Part shown: positions 8,411-16,052 of the stretch, piece after piece
Position numbering within the stretch: position 1 is the stretch's first letter
Layout: each line of letters begins with the position of its first letter
Assembly: GCA_011049455.1 (NCBI GenBank)
Contig: DSBL01000008.1
Coordinates: 1-56,482 of the forward strand
Direction: 5' to 3'
Source: Desulfonatronum sp.
Lineage (GTDB): Bacteria > Desulfobacterota > Desulfovibrionia > Desulfovibrionales > Desulfonatronaceae
DNA: 56,482 nt
Notes under the pieces: generated by a model
Databases searched by the model: none
Told to the model about the DNA's origin: nothing
What the model saw: only the letters and a program-made list of their open reading frames with translations
Made by a program: the position numbers and the translations under genes

Positions 8411-9404
8411 CAGCGTTGTCCTCCCGCGACAGCGCCCTGGCTCCAGTAAGCAGCCCCGCGGCGATTCCGGCCAGCGGCGCCGCAAACACGGCCCAGGTCA
8501 GGTTCCCCGCCTTGGCCATGGAGTCCTGCACTGGGGCCAGGTGCGGTCGGCCGGGCCCCTTTTCAGCGGCCTGGTCCAGCAGGTCGAACGGCACCGGGGA
8601 AACATAAAAGGTATTGGTTCCGCCGTTTTCTTGTTCACCGTAAACAAAGCCGTTCATATCCTCGGCCAGGGCATGGGCTTTGGCGAGCATCTCGGAGCGC
8701 GGCCCGATGCTCTGGATCTGCATCGGGCAAACCTCGATGCAGGCCGGCAGACCGCCCTGGGCCAGAAGGTCGTAGCACCGGTCGCACTTGTACATCACCC
8801 CGTTGCCGGCAAAACGGGGCATCAGCTTCAGGTACAGCCCCACCCCGGTCTGGCGTTGCGGGATGTGCCACGGGCACACGTCCCGACACTTGCCCCCGCC
8901 CAGGCAAATATCTTCGTTGATGCGCACAATGCCGTTGGACTGGCGCAAGGCCGAGCCCCAGGGACAAAGATTGGCGCAGGGAGGGTTCTGGCAGTGCAGA
9001 CAGCGCCGGGGAATGTGCAGTTCAAAGGGCTTGCCCTGGTACTCGCCGCTCACGGTCTGGATATACAGCCAATTGTAAGGCGTGAGGCGGTTGTCAGTGA
9101 ATCGCCTGTCCGACCAGTCCTCCACCTTGACCCGCTCCGGGAACATGGCCGGAAAAGGTTTTTTTGGTTCTGGATACTTGTGCGCGTTCACCTCGCGGCA
9201 GGCTTCCACGCAGGCCGCGCATCCAATGCACTGGCTCAGATCCAGAACCGTGGCCAGCTCCTCGGTTTGCGAGGATGTCGTTGCGGCAGTCGATGACGCC
9301 CCTGGCAATGCCAGGACTGCCGCGCCCATACCGGCCGTTTGCAGAAAACAGCGGCGTGAAATGGCGCCTTTGCAGAGGGGGATCTTGTCTGCTGTCTCAT
9401 GCAT
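8403..9404 (-). CDS. Tat-exported 4Fe-4S dicluster electron-transfer protein with C-terminal anchor
   Basis: The 333-residue protein begins with a Tat signal, SRRCFLQ at residues 16-22 followed by a hydrophobic stretch and an Ala-rich region. Ferredoxin-type cysteine groups follow in the HybA/DmsB/NrfC order: CIGCAACVEAC, CLHCQNPPCANLC, CLGGGKCRDVCPW and CDRCYDLLAQGGLPACIEVC, enough for up to four cubanes. Near the C-terminus a hydrophobic segment (about 295-320) could anchor it in the membrane. Such proteins carry electrons between a periplasmic catalytic subunit and a membrane cytochrome. No Tat-exported catalytic subunit is encoded here; upstream genes are cytoplasmic. It overlaps the cytochrome b-like gene. 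Confidence 0.85.
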   Translation of the reverse strand: MHETADKIPLCKGAISRRCFLQTAGMGAAVLALPGASSTAATTSSQTEELATVLDLSQCIGCAACVEACREVNAHKYPEPKKPFPAMFPERVKVEDWSDRRFTDNRLTPYNWLYIQTVSGEYQGKPFELHIPRRCLHCQNPPCANLCPWGSALRQSNGIVRINEDICLGGGKCRDVCPWHIPQRQTGVGLYLKLMPRFAGNGVMYKCDRCYDLLAQGGLPACIEVCPMQIQSIGPRSEMLAKAHALAEDMNGFVYGEQENGGTNTFYVSPVPFDLLDQAAEKGPGRPHLAPVQDSMAKAGNLTWAVFAAPLAGIAAGLLTGARALSREDNADE

Positions 9405-9518
9405 ACGCTTCGTTCCTCCGGTAAAAACAGCTGGATTTCAGCCTGAGCAGTTACGACGCTTTCCAGAAAACACTTCCCCAAGATTTTGATTGCGGGTCCG
9501 CTGTTAATTGTTGCCCAT

Positions 9519-10979
9519 CTAGAGACACGGCGCCTCCTCGCCCGTCATATAGGCGTGCATGGCCCTGGCCGCCTGCTTCCCCTGGCCCATGGCGCTGATC
9601 ACTGTGGCCGCGCCGGAGACGATGTCCCCGCCGGCAAACACGCCCGGCTTGGAGGTCATCATGTTTTTTTTGTCCGTGACAATGGTCCCGCGCTTGCCCA
9701 CCTCGATACCCGGAGAGGTTCTGGGCACAAGGGGGTTGGGCCGGTTGCCCACGGCCACGATAACTGTGTCCGCCTCTACTACGAATTCACTGCCAGGCAC
9801 TTCCACCGGTCTTCTGCGACCGGAGACGTCCGGTTTTCCCAATTCCATGCGCAGGCACTTCACGCCTGTAACCCGGTTTTGGTCATCCACAAGAATGCGT
9901 TTGGGCGCGGTCAAGAAATTCAGAGCGACCCCCTCCTCCTGGGCGTGATGCACCTCTTCGGCCCGGGCCGGCAACTCCTCCAGGCTGCGACGGTAGACAA
10001 TGGTCGATTCCGCACCCAGGCGCAGGGCCGTGCGGGCTGAATCCATGGCCACATTGCCCCCGCCCACGGTCACGGCCCGTTGCGGACGGATCGGCGCGGT
10101 GGCGTATTTCGGAAAATCATAGGCCTTCATCAGGTTCACACGGGTCAGAAATTCGTTGGCTGAATATACTCCGACGGCATTTTCCCCAGGAATGTGCAAA
10201 AAAATGGGCAATCCGGCGCCCGTGCCCACGAACACGGCGTCATACCCGTCCTCCAGAAGCTGATCCACGGTTCGGGTCATGCCGATGGCCGTATCCGTGC
10301 GGATTTCCACGCCGAGTTTTTTCAAATTGTTGATCTCGTACTGAACGATCTCTTTGGGCAGGCGGAATTGGGGAATGCCGTACATGAGCACCCCGCCGGC
10401 CAAGTGCAGGGCCTCGAAGACCACCACCTTGTGCCCCCAACGGGCCAAGTCTCCGGCCACGGTGATGCCCGAAGGACCGGCCCCGACAACAGCCGCCTTC
10501 CTGCCTGTGGGATCGACGGCGCAGGCCAACTGCTGATGCCCGGCTTCGCGAGCGTAATCCGCGGCAAAACGCTCCAACCGGCCGATGGCCACGGGATCGT
10601 CCTTCTTGCCCAGGATGCAACCGGCCTCGCACTGGCTTTCCTGGGGACAGACCCGGCCGCACACCGCAGGCAGGGCGTTTTGCTCCTTGAGCTTTTCCAG
10701 GGCTTCCACAAAATGCCCCTTGGCGATCAAGGCGACAAAGGCCGGGATGTTGATATTCACCGGACATCCGGCAACACAGCCGGGCTTTTTGCACTGTAAA
10801 CAGCGGGAAGCTTCCAGTCTTGCGGTTTCCTCGGAATAGCCCAGGGGCACCTCTTCGAAATTGAAACGTCTGCGCCTGGGGTCCTGCTCCGGCATGGGTT
10901 GGCGGGGGATTGCCGGACGCTTGGGACGTTTTGCTGGTGACTTGCCGGGTACAGTTTTCATTCGTGTTTTTTTGTCCAT
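9519..10979 (-). CDS. NfnB/GltD-type NADPH-binding flavoprotein
   Basis: The 486-residue protein is a GltD-like FAD/NAD(P)-dependent oxidoreductase. N-terminal cysteines (ASRCLQCKKPGCVAGCPVNINIP and VCPQESQCEAGCILG) bind two [4Fe-4S] clusters. The FAD-binding dinucleotide loop is VVGAGPSGITVAGDL and the NAD(P) loop VGGGNVAMDSARTA. Directly after the NfnA-domain fusion this is better read as NfnB of the NADH-dependent ferredoxin:NADP+ oxidoreductase than as glutamate synthase small subunit, since no gltB is present. The ATG at 10979 has GGGAGG five bases upstream; an ATG five codons earlier would overlap the preceding gene. Confidence 0.88.
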   Translation of the reverse strand: MDKKTRMKTVPGKSPAKRPKRPAIPRQPMPEQDPRRRRFNFEEVPLGYSEETARLEASRCLQCKKPGCVAGCPVNINIPAFVALIAKGHFVEALEKLKEQNALPAVCGRVCPQESQCEAGCILGKKDDPVAIGRLERFAADYAREAGHQQLACAVDPTGRKAAVVGAGPSGITVAGDLARWGHKVVVFEALHLAGGVLMYGIPQFRLPKEIVQYEINNLKKLGVEIRTDTAIGMTRTVDQLLEDGYDAVFVGTGAGLPIFLHIPGENAVGVYSANEFLTRVNLMKAYDFPKYATAPIRPQRAVTVGGGNVAMDSARTALRLGAESTIVYRRSLEELPARAEEVHHAQEEGVALNFLTAPKRILVDDQNRVTGVKCLRMELGKPDVSGRRRPVEVPGSEFVVEADTVIVAVGNRPNPLVPRTSPGIEVGKRGTIVTDKKNMMTSKPGVFAGGDIVSGAATVISAMGQGKQAARAMHAYMTGEEAPCL

Positions 10980-10981
10980 TG

Positions 10982-13489
10982 CTACCTCCCGCACCCGCGG
11001 CCTTGGCAGGTCGTCCCCGGAAACATCAGGGCGTTCAGGTCCACGGTCTGGGGCAAGGCTTCCACTTCCTCCCGGGCATACGCGTTCTTGCGGCAGGCCA
11101 GCTCGTCCCAGTCCACGCCATGGGCGTCGAAAAACGGTCCGTCAATGCAGGCGAACTTGGTTTCCTCGTGCACGGAAACCCGGCAGGCCCCGCACATCCC
11201 GGTGCCGTCGACCATGATCGGATTCAGGGCTACAAAGGTGGGGACATTCCAAGGCTTGGTCTGCTCGGCGACCATACGCATCATGAAGGTGCAGCCCATG
11301 GCGATGAACATATCCACCTGCCCCTGCTGGTCGACGATCTGTTGAAAAACCTCCTGCACCCCGCCGAGCGTGCCCCGGCTGCCGTCCTTGGTGGCCACGC
11401 GCACCTCATGGCTCACCGTGCGCAGCTCTTCCTCCCAGAAAAGCAGATAGGCGCTGGCCGCCTCGATCACGCTGATCACCCGGTTGCCGGTCTCGCGCAG
11501 GGCTCGGGCCAGAGGCAGAATTCCGCCGATCCCGTAGCACCCCCCGCCCAGAACCACGGTTCCCTTCTTTTCAATGGGGAAGGCGTTGCCCAGCGGTCCG
11601 CTGACATGGGCCAGACGATCACCCTTCGTCAAGGAGACCAGTTCCCGGCTGGAACGGCCCACCTCCTCGATGATCAGGCTGATGCTCCCATCCTTCGCAT
11701 CCCAGTCGGCCAGGGTGAAGGGCGTTCGTTCCGAGGTTTCCCTGGCCATCAGGATCACGAACTGGCCGGGTTTGGCATAAGCCGCCACTTGAGGAGCCTT
11801 GATTCGGAGCAGATGCATGTTCGGCACCAGCTCGCGTTTTTCCAGCAATGCAAAGCCGTCAGCCGCGTCACTCTTCTCTGACAACGAAGCTGCGGCAGGC
11901 AGGCCGAAGGCCGTCAGTGCCGGGACCAGGTCAGCGGTGCGATGCCCCCGGAAAAAGGCCGGCACGCGGCGCACATCGTGGCGCGGTCCGCCCTTGAAGG
12001 CCTTTGGCGCTCGGTCGTTCCCCACTGCTGCGCTGATCTCCGCAAGGGAGTCAAAAGCCAAGGCTTTCAGTCCCAGTCTCTGGCCCAGGGCCCGCAAGAT
12101 TTCCCATTCCGGTCTGGCCATGCCCGGCGCGCGGCTGGTTTTCACCAGGGTCTTGACCCGACCGGCGGCTGTACGAAAGGTGCCGGCTGTTTCGAAAAGC
12201 AGGGCAGCGGGCAGAAGAACGTCGGCCCGCTCCTGGACCGGCGAAAGCAGGCCGTCGATGATCAGAAGAAAGCCCAGGCCGGCCAATTGTTCTTCATCCA
12301 GAAAGTTTCCGCCTAAAATGAGGCCGGTGACGTTTTTGTCCTTGATCCCTGCCAGCCATTTGGGCAGAGGCTGCTTTCGACCGGCGGGCACCGTGGGAAT
12401 GACGGCGATTTTCGCTCCTAAAGCTCGAGCCAGCCGACGATACAGGAAACGATCCTCCCTCGACGTGGCCTGACTAACCAGAATACCCAGAGATCCTGAA
12501 TGGTTGCGCAATCCATCAGCTGCCGCGTCCAGGGCCGAGTCCCAATCCACGGCAAAGGGTTTTCCGTTGTCCTTGATGGCCGGACGCAACAAGCGGACCG
12601 GCGCGTTGACGATTTGGGCGCAGCCGAACCGGCCCAAAGCGCACAGGCTGGCCTCGGGTTCAAATGCGGTCATGGCCGTGGAAACGAGCTGCCCGCCCTT
12701 GGTATAAGCCGTCAAAGAACATCCCTCGGGACAGAGAATACAGGTCGACACCTCGCGGGCATCCGGACGTCCCTGCCACCTGGCGAAGCGGTCCGACAGC
12801 GTGCCTGTGGGACAGATGTCGATGCAGGAACCGCAAAACGTGCACCCGGAGTGGACGTGGCTCTTGTTGAACGCCGTGCCCACCCTGGCCTGCTTGCCCC
12901 GATTGATGATGCTGATGGCCGGTTTGCCGTGAATCTTTTCGCAAATCCGCCAGCACCGGGCGCAAAGGATGCACAGGTTGTAGTCCCGATCCATGAAGGG
13001 ATCGTCGCGCTCCAGATTATGCGCGGCGTACAGCGTGGGCAGACGCAGATCCCGCTGCCCGGCTTGCAGAGCCATGGACCGTAGAGCACACTCCTCCCTG
13101 TTGCTGCAAAACCCGCAGCGCGTGGTCCGCCCGGCCTTTGTCGGCCGGGGCCGCAAAGCCTCGCAAGCCTTGCGGTGCACGCAGACCAGACAACTGTTGG
13201 GATGACCGGAAAGCATCATCTCCAGGGTCCGCCTCCGCAGCGTCTCCAGCTCCGGGGAACGGGTTCTCACCTGCATGCCTTCGACCGCGGGCGTGGTACA
13301 AGACGTGGGATACCCGCGCACCCCCTCGATTTCCACGATGCACATTCGGCAGGCCCCGTACGGGCTCAAGTCCTTGTGGTCGCAGATGGTGGGAATGGGG
13401 ATGTTGGCCTGCCTGGCGGCCTGGAGCACCGTGCTTCCCGCCTTTGCCTCCACGTCTTTGCCGTCAATGGTCAAATTGATCACAGCCAT
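10982..13489 (-). CDS. NuoG-like Fe-S subunit fused to NfnA
   Basis: The 835-residue fusion begins like NuoG/HydA: [2Fe-2S] cysteines C36, C47, C50 and C64; a His-Cys3 site H96, C100, C103 and C109; and two ferredoxin clusters C173-C183 and C216-C226. A molybdopterin-oxidoreductase-like region (about 247-490, with CILCPEGC) follows; it is much shortened and probably vestigial. From about 550 the sequence is NfnA: an FAD domain with RTPFTLADWD, an NAD loop GGGCYGIGG and the [2Fe-2S] ligand set around GTGMCGACR (C766, C769, C781). An extra Cys triplet C125, C128, C134 lies between clusters. The ATG at 13489 fits the ferredoxin fold start. NfnB follows two bases after the stop. Confidence 0.85.
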   Translation of the reverse strand: MAVINLTIDGKDVEAKAGSTVLQAARQANIPIPTICDHKDLSPYGACRMCIVEIEGVRGYPTSCTTPAVEGMQVRTRSPELETLRRRTLEMMLSGHPNSCLVCVHRKACEALRPRPTKAGRTTRCGFCSNREECALRSMALQAGQRDLRLPTLYAAHNLERDDPFMDRDYNLCILCARCWRICEKIHGKPAISIINRGKQARVGTAFNKSHVHSGCTFCGSCIDICPTGTLSDRFARWQGRPDAREVSTCILCPEGCSLTAYTKGGQLVSTAMTAFEPEASLCALGRFGCAQIVNAPVRLLRPAIKDNGKPFAVDWDSALDAAADGLRNHSGSLGILVSQATSREDRFLYRRLARALGAKIAVIPTVPAGRKQPLPKWLAGIKDKNVTGLILGGNFLDEEQLAGLGFLLIIDGLLSPVQERADVLLPAALLFETAGTFRTAAGRVKTLVKTSRAPGMARPEWEILRALGQRLGLKALAFDSLAEISAAVGNDRAPKAFKGGPRHDVRRVPAFFRGHRTADLVPALTAFGLPAAASLSEKSDAADGFALLEKRELVPNMHLLRIKAPQVAAYAKPGQFVILMARETSERTPFTLADWDAKDGSISLIIEEVGRSSRELVSLTKGDRLAHVSGPLGNAFPIEKKGTVVLGGGCYGIGGILPLARALRETGNRVISVIEAASAYLLFWEEELRTVSHEVRVATKDGSRGTLGGVQEVFQQIVDQQGQVDMFIAMGCTFMMRMVAEQTKPWNVPTFVALNPIMVDGTGMCGACRVSVHEETKFACIDGPFFDAHGVDWDELACRKNAYAREEVEALPQTVDLNALMFPGTTCQGRGCGR

Positions 13490-13494
13490 GGTCT

Positions 13495-15351
13495 TCACTC
13501 CACGATCACCGCGTTGAACTTGCACGCCTGGCGGCAGGCCCCGCAACGGATACACAAATCAAAATCAATGCGGTGCGGCTTTTTCTTTTTTCCGGAAACG
13601 GCTCCCACCGGGCAGGCCTTGGCGCAGGCCATGCACCCGGTGCAGAGTTTTGGATCTATCCTGAAGCGGATCAATGCCCGGCAGACTCCGGCCGGACACT
13701 TGCGGTCCTTGATATGGGCCAGGTATTCGTCCATAAAGGAGTCCAGGGTGGTCAGGGCCGGATTCGGAGCGGTCTGGCCCAGGCCGCACAGGGAAGCCTT
13801 TTTCATGGTTTCGCCGATCTTGCGGATCGACTCCAGGTCCTCCACGCTGCCTTTGCCTTCGGTAATGGCCGTGAGAATGCGCAGCAAATGCTGGGTGCCC
13901 ATGCGGCACGGAACGCATTTACCGCAGGACTCGTTTTCCGTGAAACCGAGAAAATACTTGGCCACATCCACCATGCAGGACTCATCGTCAATGACGATCA
14001 TCCCTCCGGAACCCATGATCGAGCCTACCTGGGCCAGATGCTCATAGTCCACGGGCAGGTCTAAATGCTTGGCCGGCACGCAGCCGCCGGAAGGCCCTCC
14101 GGTCTGCACGGCCTTGAAGCCCTTTCCGTCGAGCACGCCGCCGCCGATGTCCTCGATGATGGTTCGCAGGCTGATGCCCATGGGCACTTCGATCAGCCCG
14201 GTGCGGGTGATTTTGCCGGCCAGGGAGAAGGTTTTGGTGCCCTTGCTCTTCTCCGTGCCGATGCCCGCGTACCACTGCCCGCCCTTTTCCATGATCGCCG
14301 AGACAGCGGCCAGGGTTTCCACGTTGTTGATGTTCGTGGGCTTGCCGAAAAGACCGGAGACGGCCGGGAACGGCGGTCGGGAACGAGGCATGCCCCGCTT
14401 GCCCTCAATGCTTTGCATCAGGGAGGTTTCCTCTCCGCAGACGAACGCGCCGGCCCCTTTTTTGATTGTGATTTCAAAAGCAAAAGGCGAGCCCAAAATT
14501 TTCCTGCCCAGGAGCCTTTTCTCCCGCATCTGTTGGATGGCTTTTTGCAGACGCTCGATGGCCAGGGGATACTCGGCCCGGCAATAGACATAGCCATGGG
14601 TCGCGCCGATGGCGTATCCCGCGATGAGCAGCCCCTCCAGCACGGCATGCGGGTCGCCCTCCAGCACGGAGCGGTCCATGAACGCGCCCGGATCACCCTC
14701 GTCAGCATTGCAGATCACGTACTTGATCTTTCCTGCGGACTTGCGGGCAAATCCCCATTTCAAGCCCGTGGGGAATCCGGCCCCACCCCGACCACGCAAT
14801 CCGGACGCCTTGATCTCCTCGATCACGGCATCGGAGTCCATGCCCAAGGCCCGGGCAAACCCGGAATAGCCGCCCCGGGCGATGTAATGATGGATATTCG
14901 TGGGGTCGACGATCCCGCAATTGCGCACCACCACCCGGAGCTGGTGGCGGATCATGGGCAGTTCCTGAAACAGGGGCAGATCCTCCACAGGAGGACCTTC
15001 CATCATGCAAACGGCGTGGTTGAACACTGGGCGTCCTCCCACCAGATGCTCGCGCACCAGGTCCGGGACCATGTCCCCCCTCACCCCCTGGTACAACACC
15101 CGGCCGCCTCCCGGCCCTCGAATTTCCACCAGGGGCTCGGCATAACACATGCCCAGGCAGCCCACCTCATGGATATGCACGTCGTCCAAGGCCGGATCTC
15201 CCGCGCACGCCTCCCGGAAGGCCCGCAACACGTCCAGGGCTCCGGCGGCCCGACCGCAGGTGGCTGACCCGACCAGCACCCTCGGGGCGTCCGGACGCGC
15301 AAAGCGTTCCCACGATTGCCGCGACTGTTGCTTAATGTCGGTGAAATTCAT
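13495..15351 (-). CDS. NuoF/HndC/HydB-type NADH-binding flavoprotein
   Basis: The 618-residue protein has the long HndC/HydB layout. A thioredoxin-like [2Fe-2S] domain (C32, C65, C69) is followed by the NuoF FMN/NADH core with GRGGAGFPTG (187-196) and CNADEGDPGAF (214-224). A [4Fe-4S] site at ESCGKCVPCR plus C522 comes next, and two C-terminal ferredoxin clusters lie at C570-C580 and C600-C610. It oxidises or reduces NAD(H) in the cytoplasm and passes electrons through its Fe-S chain. Its start overlaps the NuoE stop by ATGA, and only five bases separate its stop from the NuoG-NfnA start, so the three subunits are almost certainly one complex. Confidence 0.93.
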   Translation of the reverse strand: MNFTDIKQQSRQSWERFARPDAPRVLVGSATCGRAAGALDVLRAFREACAGDPALDDVHIHEVGCLGMCYAEPLVEIRGPGGGRVLYQGVRGDMVPDLVREHLVGGRPVFNHAVCMMEGPPVEDLPLFQELPMIRHQLRVVVRNCGIVDPTNIHHYIARGGYSGFARALGMDSDAVIEEIKASGLRGRGGAGFPTGLKWGFARKSAGKIKYVICNADEGDPGAFMDRSVLEGDPHAVLEGLLIAGYAIGATHGYVYCRAEYPLAIERLQKAIQQMREKRLLGRKILGSPFAFEITIKKGAGAFVCGEETSLMQSIEGKRGMPRSRPPFPAVSGLFGKPTNINNVETLAAVSAIMEKGGQWYAGIGTEKSKGTKTFSLAGKITRTGLIEVPMGISLRTIIEDIGGGVLDGKGFKAVQTGGPSGGCVPAKHLDLPVDYEHLAQVGSIMGSGGMIVIDDESCMVDVAKYFLGFTENESCGKCVPCRMGTQHLLRILTAITEGKGSVEDLESIRKIGETMKKASLCGLGQTAPNPALTTLDSFMDEYLAHIKDRKCPAGVCRALIRFRIDPKLCTGCMACAKACPVGAVSGKKKKPHRIDFDLCIRCGACRQACKFNAVIVE

Positions 15352-15812
15352 TCCAGTCCCTCGATCAATTTTTCGATTTTGCGCGCGCTCATGCGTCCGT
15401 AGACCTTGTCGTCCACCACCACCACCGGGGGCAAGGCGCAGGAGCCGAAACAGGCCACCCGTTCAAGGCTGAAGTTTCCGTCTTCCGTGGTCTCGCCGGG
15501 AAAGATGCCGATCTTGCGCACAATGGCCTCCAAGACCTGGCCGCCCCCGCGCACATGGCAAGCCGTGCCTTGACAGACCTTGATCCGGTGGCGGCCCGGC
15601 GGATGGAAACGGAACTGGGCATAGAACGTGGCCACGCCGTAAACGTCGTTCTCCGAAAGGTGAAGATGTTCAGCGACCATGTGAAGAGCCTCTGGAGAGA
15701 GGCAGGACATCCTCTCTTGGATGTCCTGGAGAATGGGGATCAGGTTGTCCCGCTTTTGGCCGTGGGCCTTGAGAACGGCATTGATGGCTTTTCTGGCCTT
15801 GCGTGCTTGCAT
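15348..15812 (-). CDS. NuoE/HndA-type [2Fe-2S] subunit
   Basis: The protein (154 residues from the chosen start) is the thioredoxin-like 24-kDa subunit of NADH-dehydrogenase/hydrogenase diaphorase modules. Conserved blocks are VYGVATFYAQFRF, VCQGTACHVRGG and CFGSC, which supply the four cysteines of the [2Fe-2S] cluster. It partners the NuoF-like protein encoded next, with an ATGA overlap. The ATG at 15812 is preferred because GGAG lies six bases upstream; ATGs at 15848 and 15866 would add 12 to 18 residues. It is the first gene of the minus-strand redox operon. Confidence 0.93.
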   Translation of the reverse strand: MQARKARKAINAVLKAHGQKRDNLIPILQDIQERMSCLSPEALHMVAEHLHLSENDVYGVATFYAQFRFHPPGRHRIKVCQGTACHVRGGGQVLEAIVRKIGIFPGETTEDGNFSLERVACFGSCALPPVVVVDDKVYGRMSARKIEKLIEGLE

Positions 15813-15885
15813 GGGGCGCTCCGTTACGTGGGGGATGTGTTGCTCCATTCTGAGCGTTCGACGCAATTCTACGTATTCTATTCTC

Positions 15886-15913
15886 GTTATTCTGTCATCC
15901 GTCTTCTTGTGAA
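15886..15913 (-). promoter_or_regulatory. Candidate promoter of the redox operon
   Basis: On the minus strand a -35 TTCACA (15908-15913) and a -10 AATAAC (15886-15891) are spaced by 16 bp upstream of the NuoE-like gene. The -35 element lies inside the half-site TTGTGAATA (plus strand 15907-15915), which resembles one arm of a Rex operator; the other arm is poor. Confidence 0.35.
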
Positions 15914-16052
15914 TACTCGTATCATTTTGCCTCCGTCACCCCAAAATACCATTCTCCATGTGAACATGGGCCTTTGACCCGTGCGGACAACCACAAACAA
16001 AGACGCGCACATTTGGTTGACGGATCATCCCGGACGGCCTCATACTCGGGCC

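Noticed and set aside
9519-10979. Glutamate synthase small subunit (GltD) annotation
   Set aside because: The family match is real, but no gltB is present, and the gene directly follows an NfnA-domain protein, so NfnB is the better reading.
10982-13489. [FeFe]-hydrogenase large subunit (HydA/HndD)
   Set aside because: The N-terminal clusters look alike, but the H-cluster cysteine motifs are missing; a molybdopterin-like remnant and NfnA follow instead.
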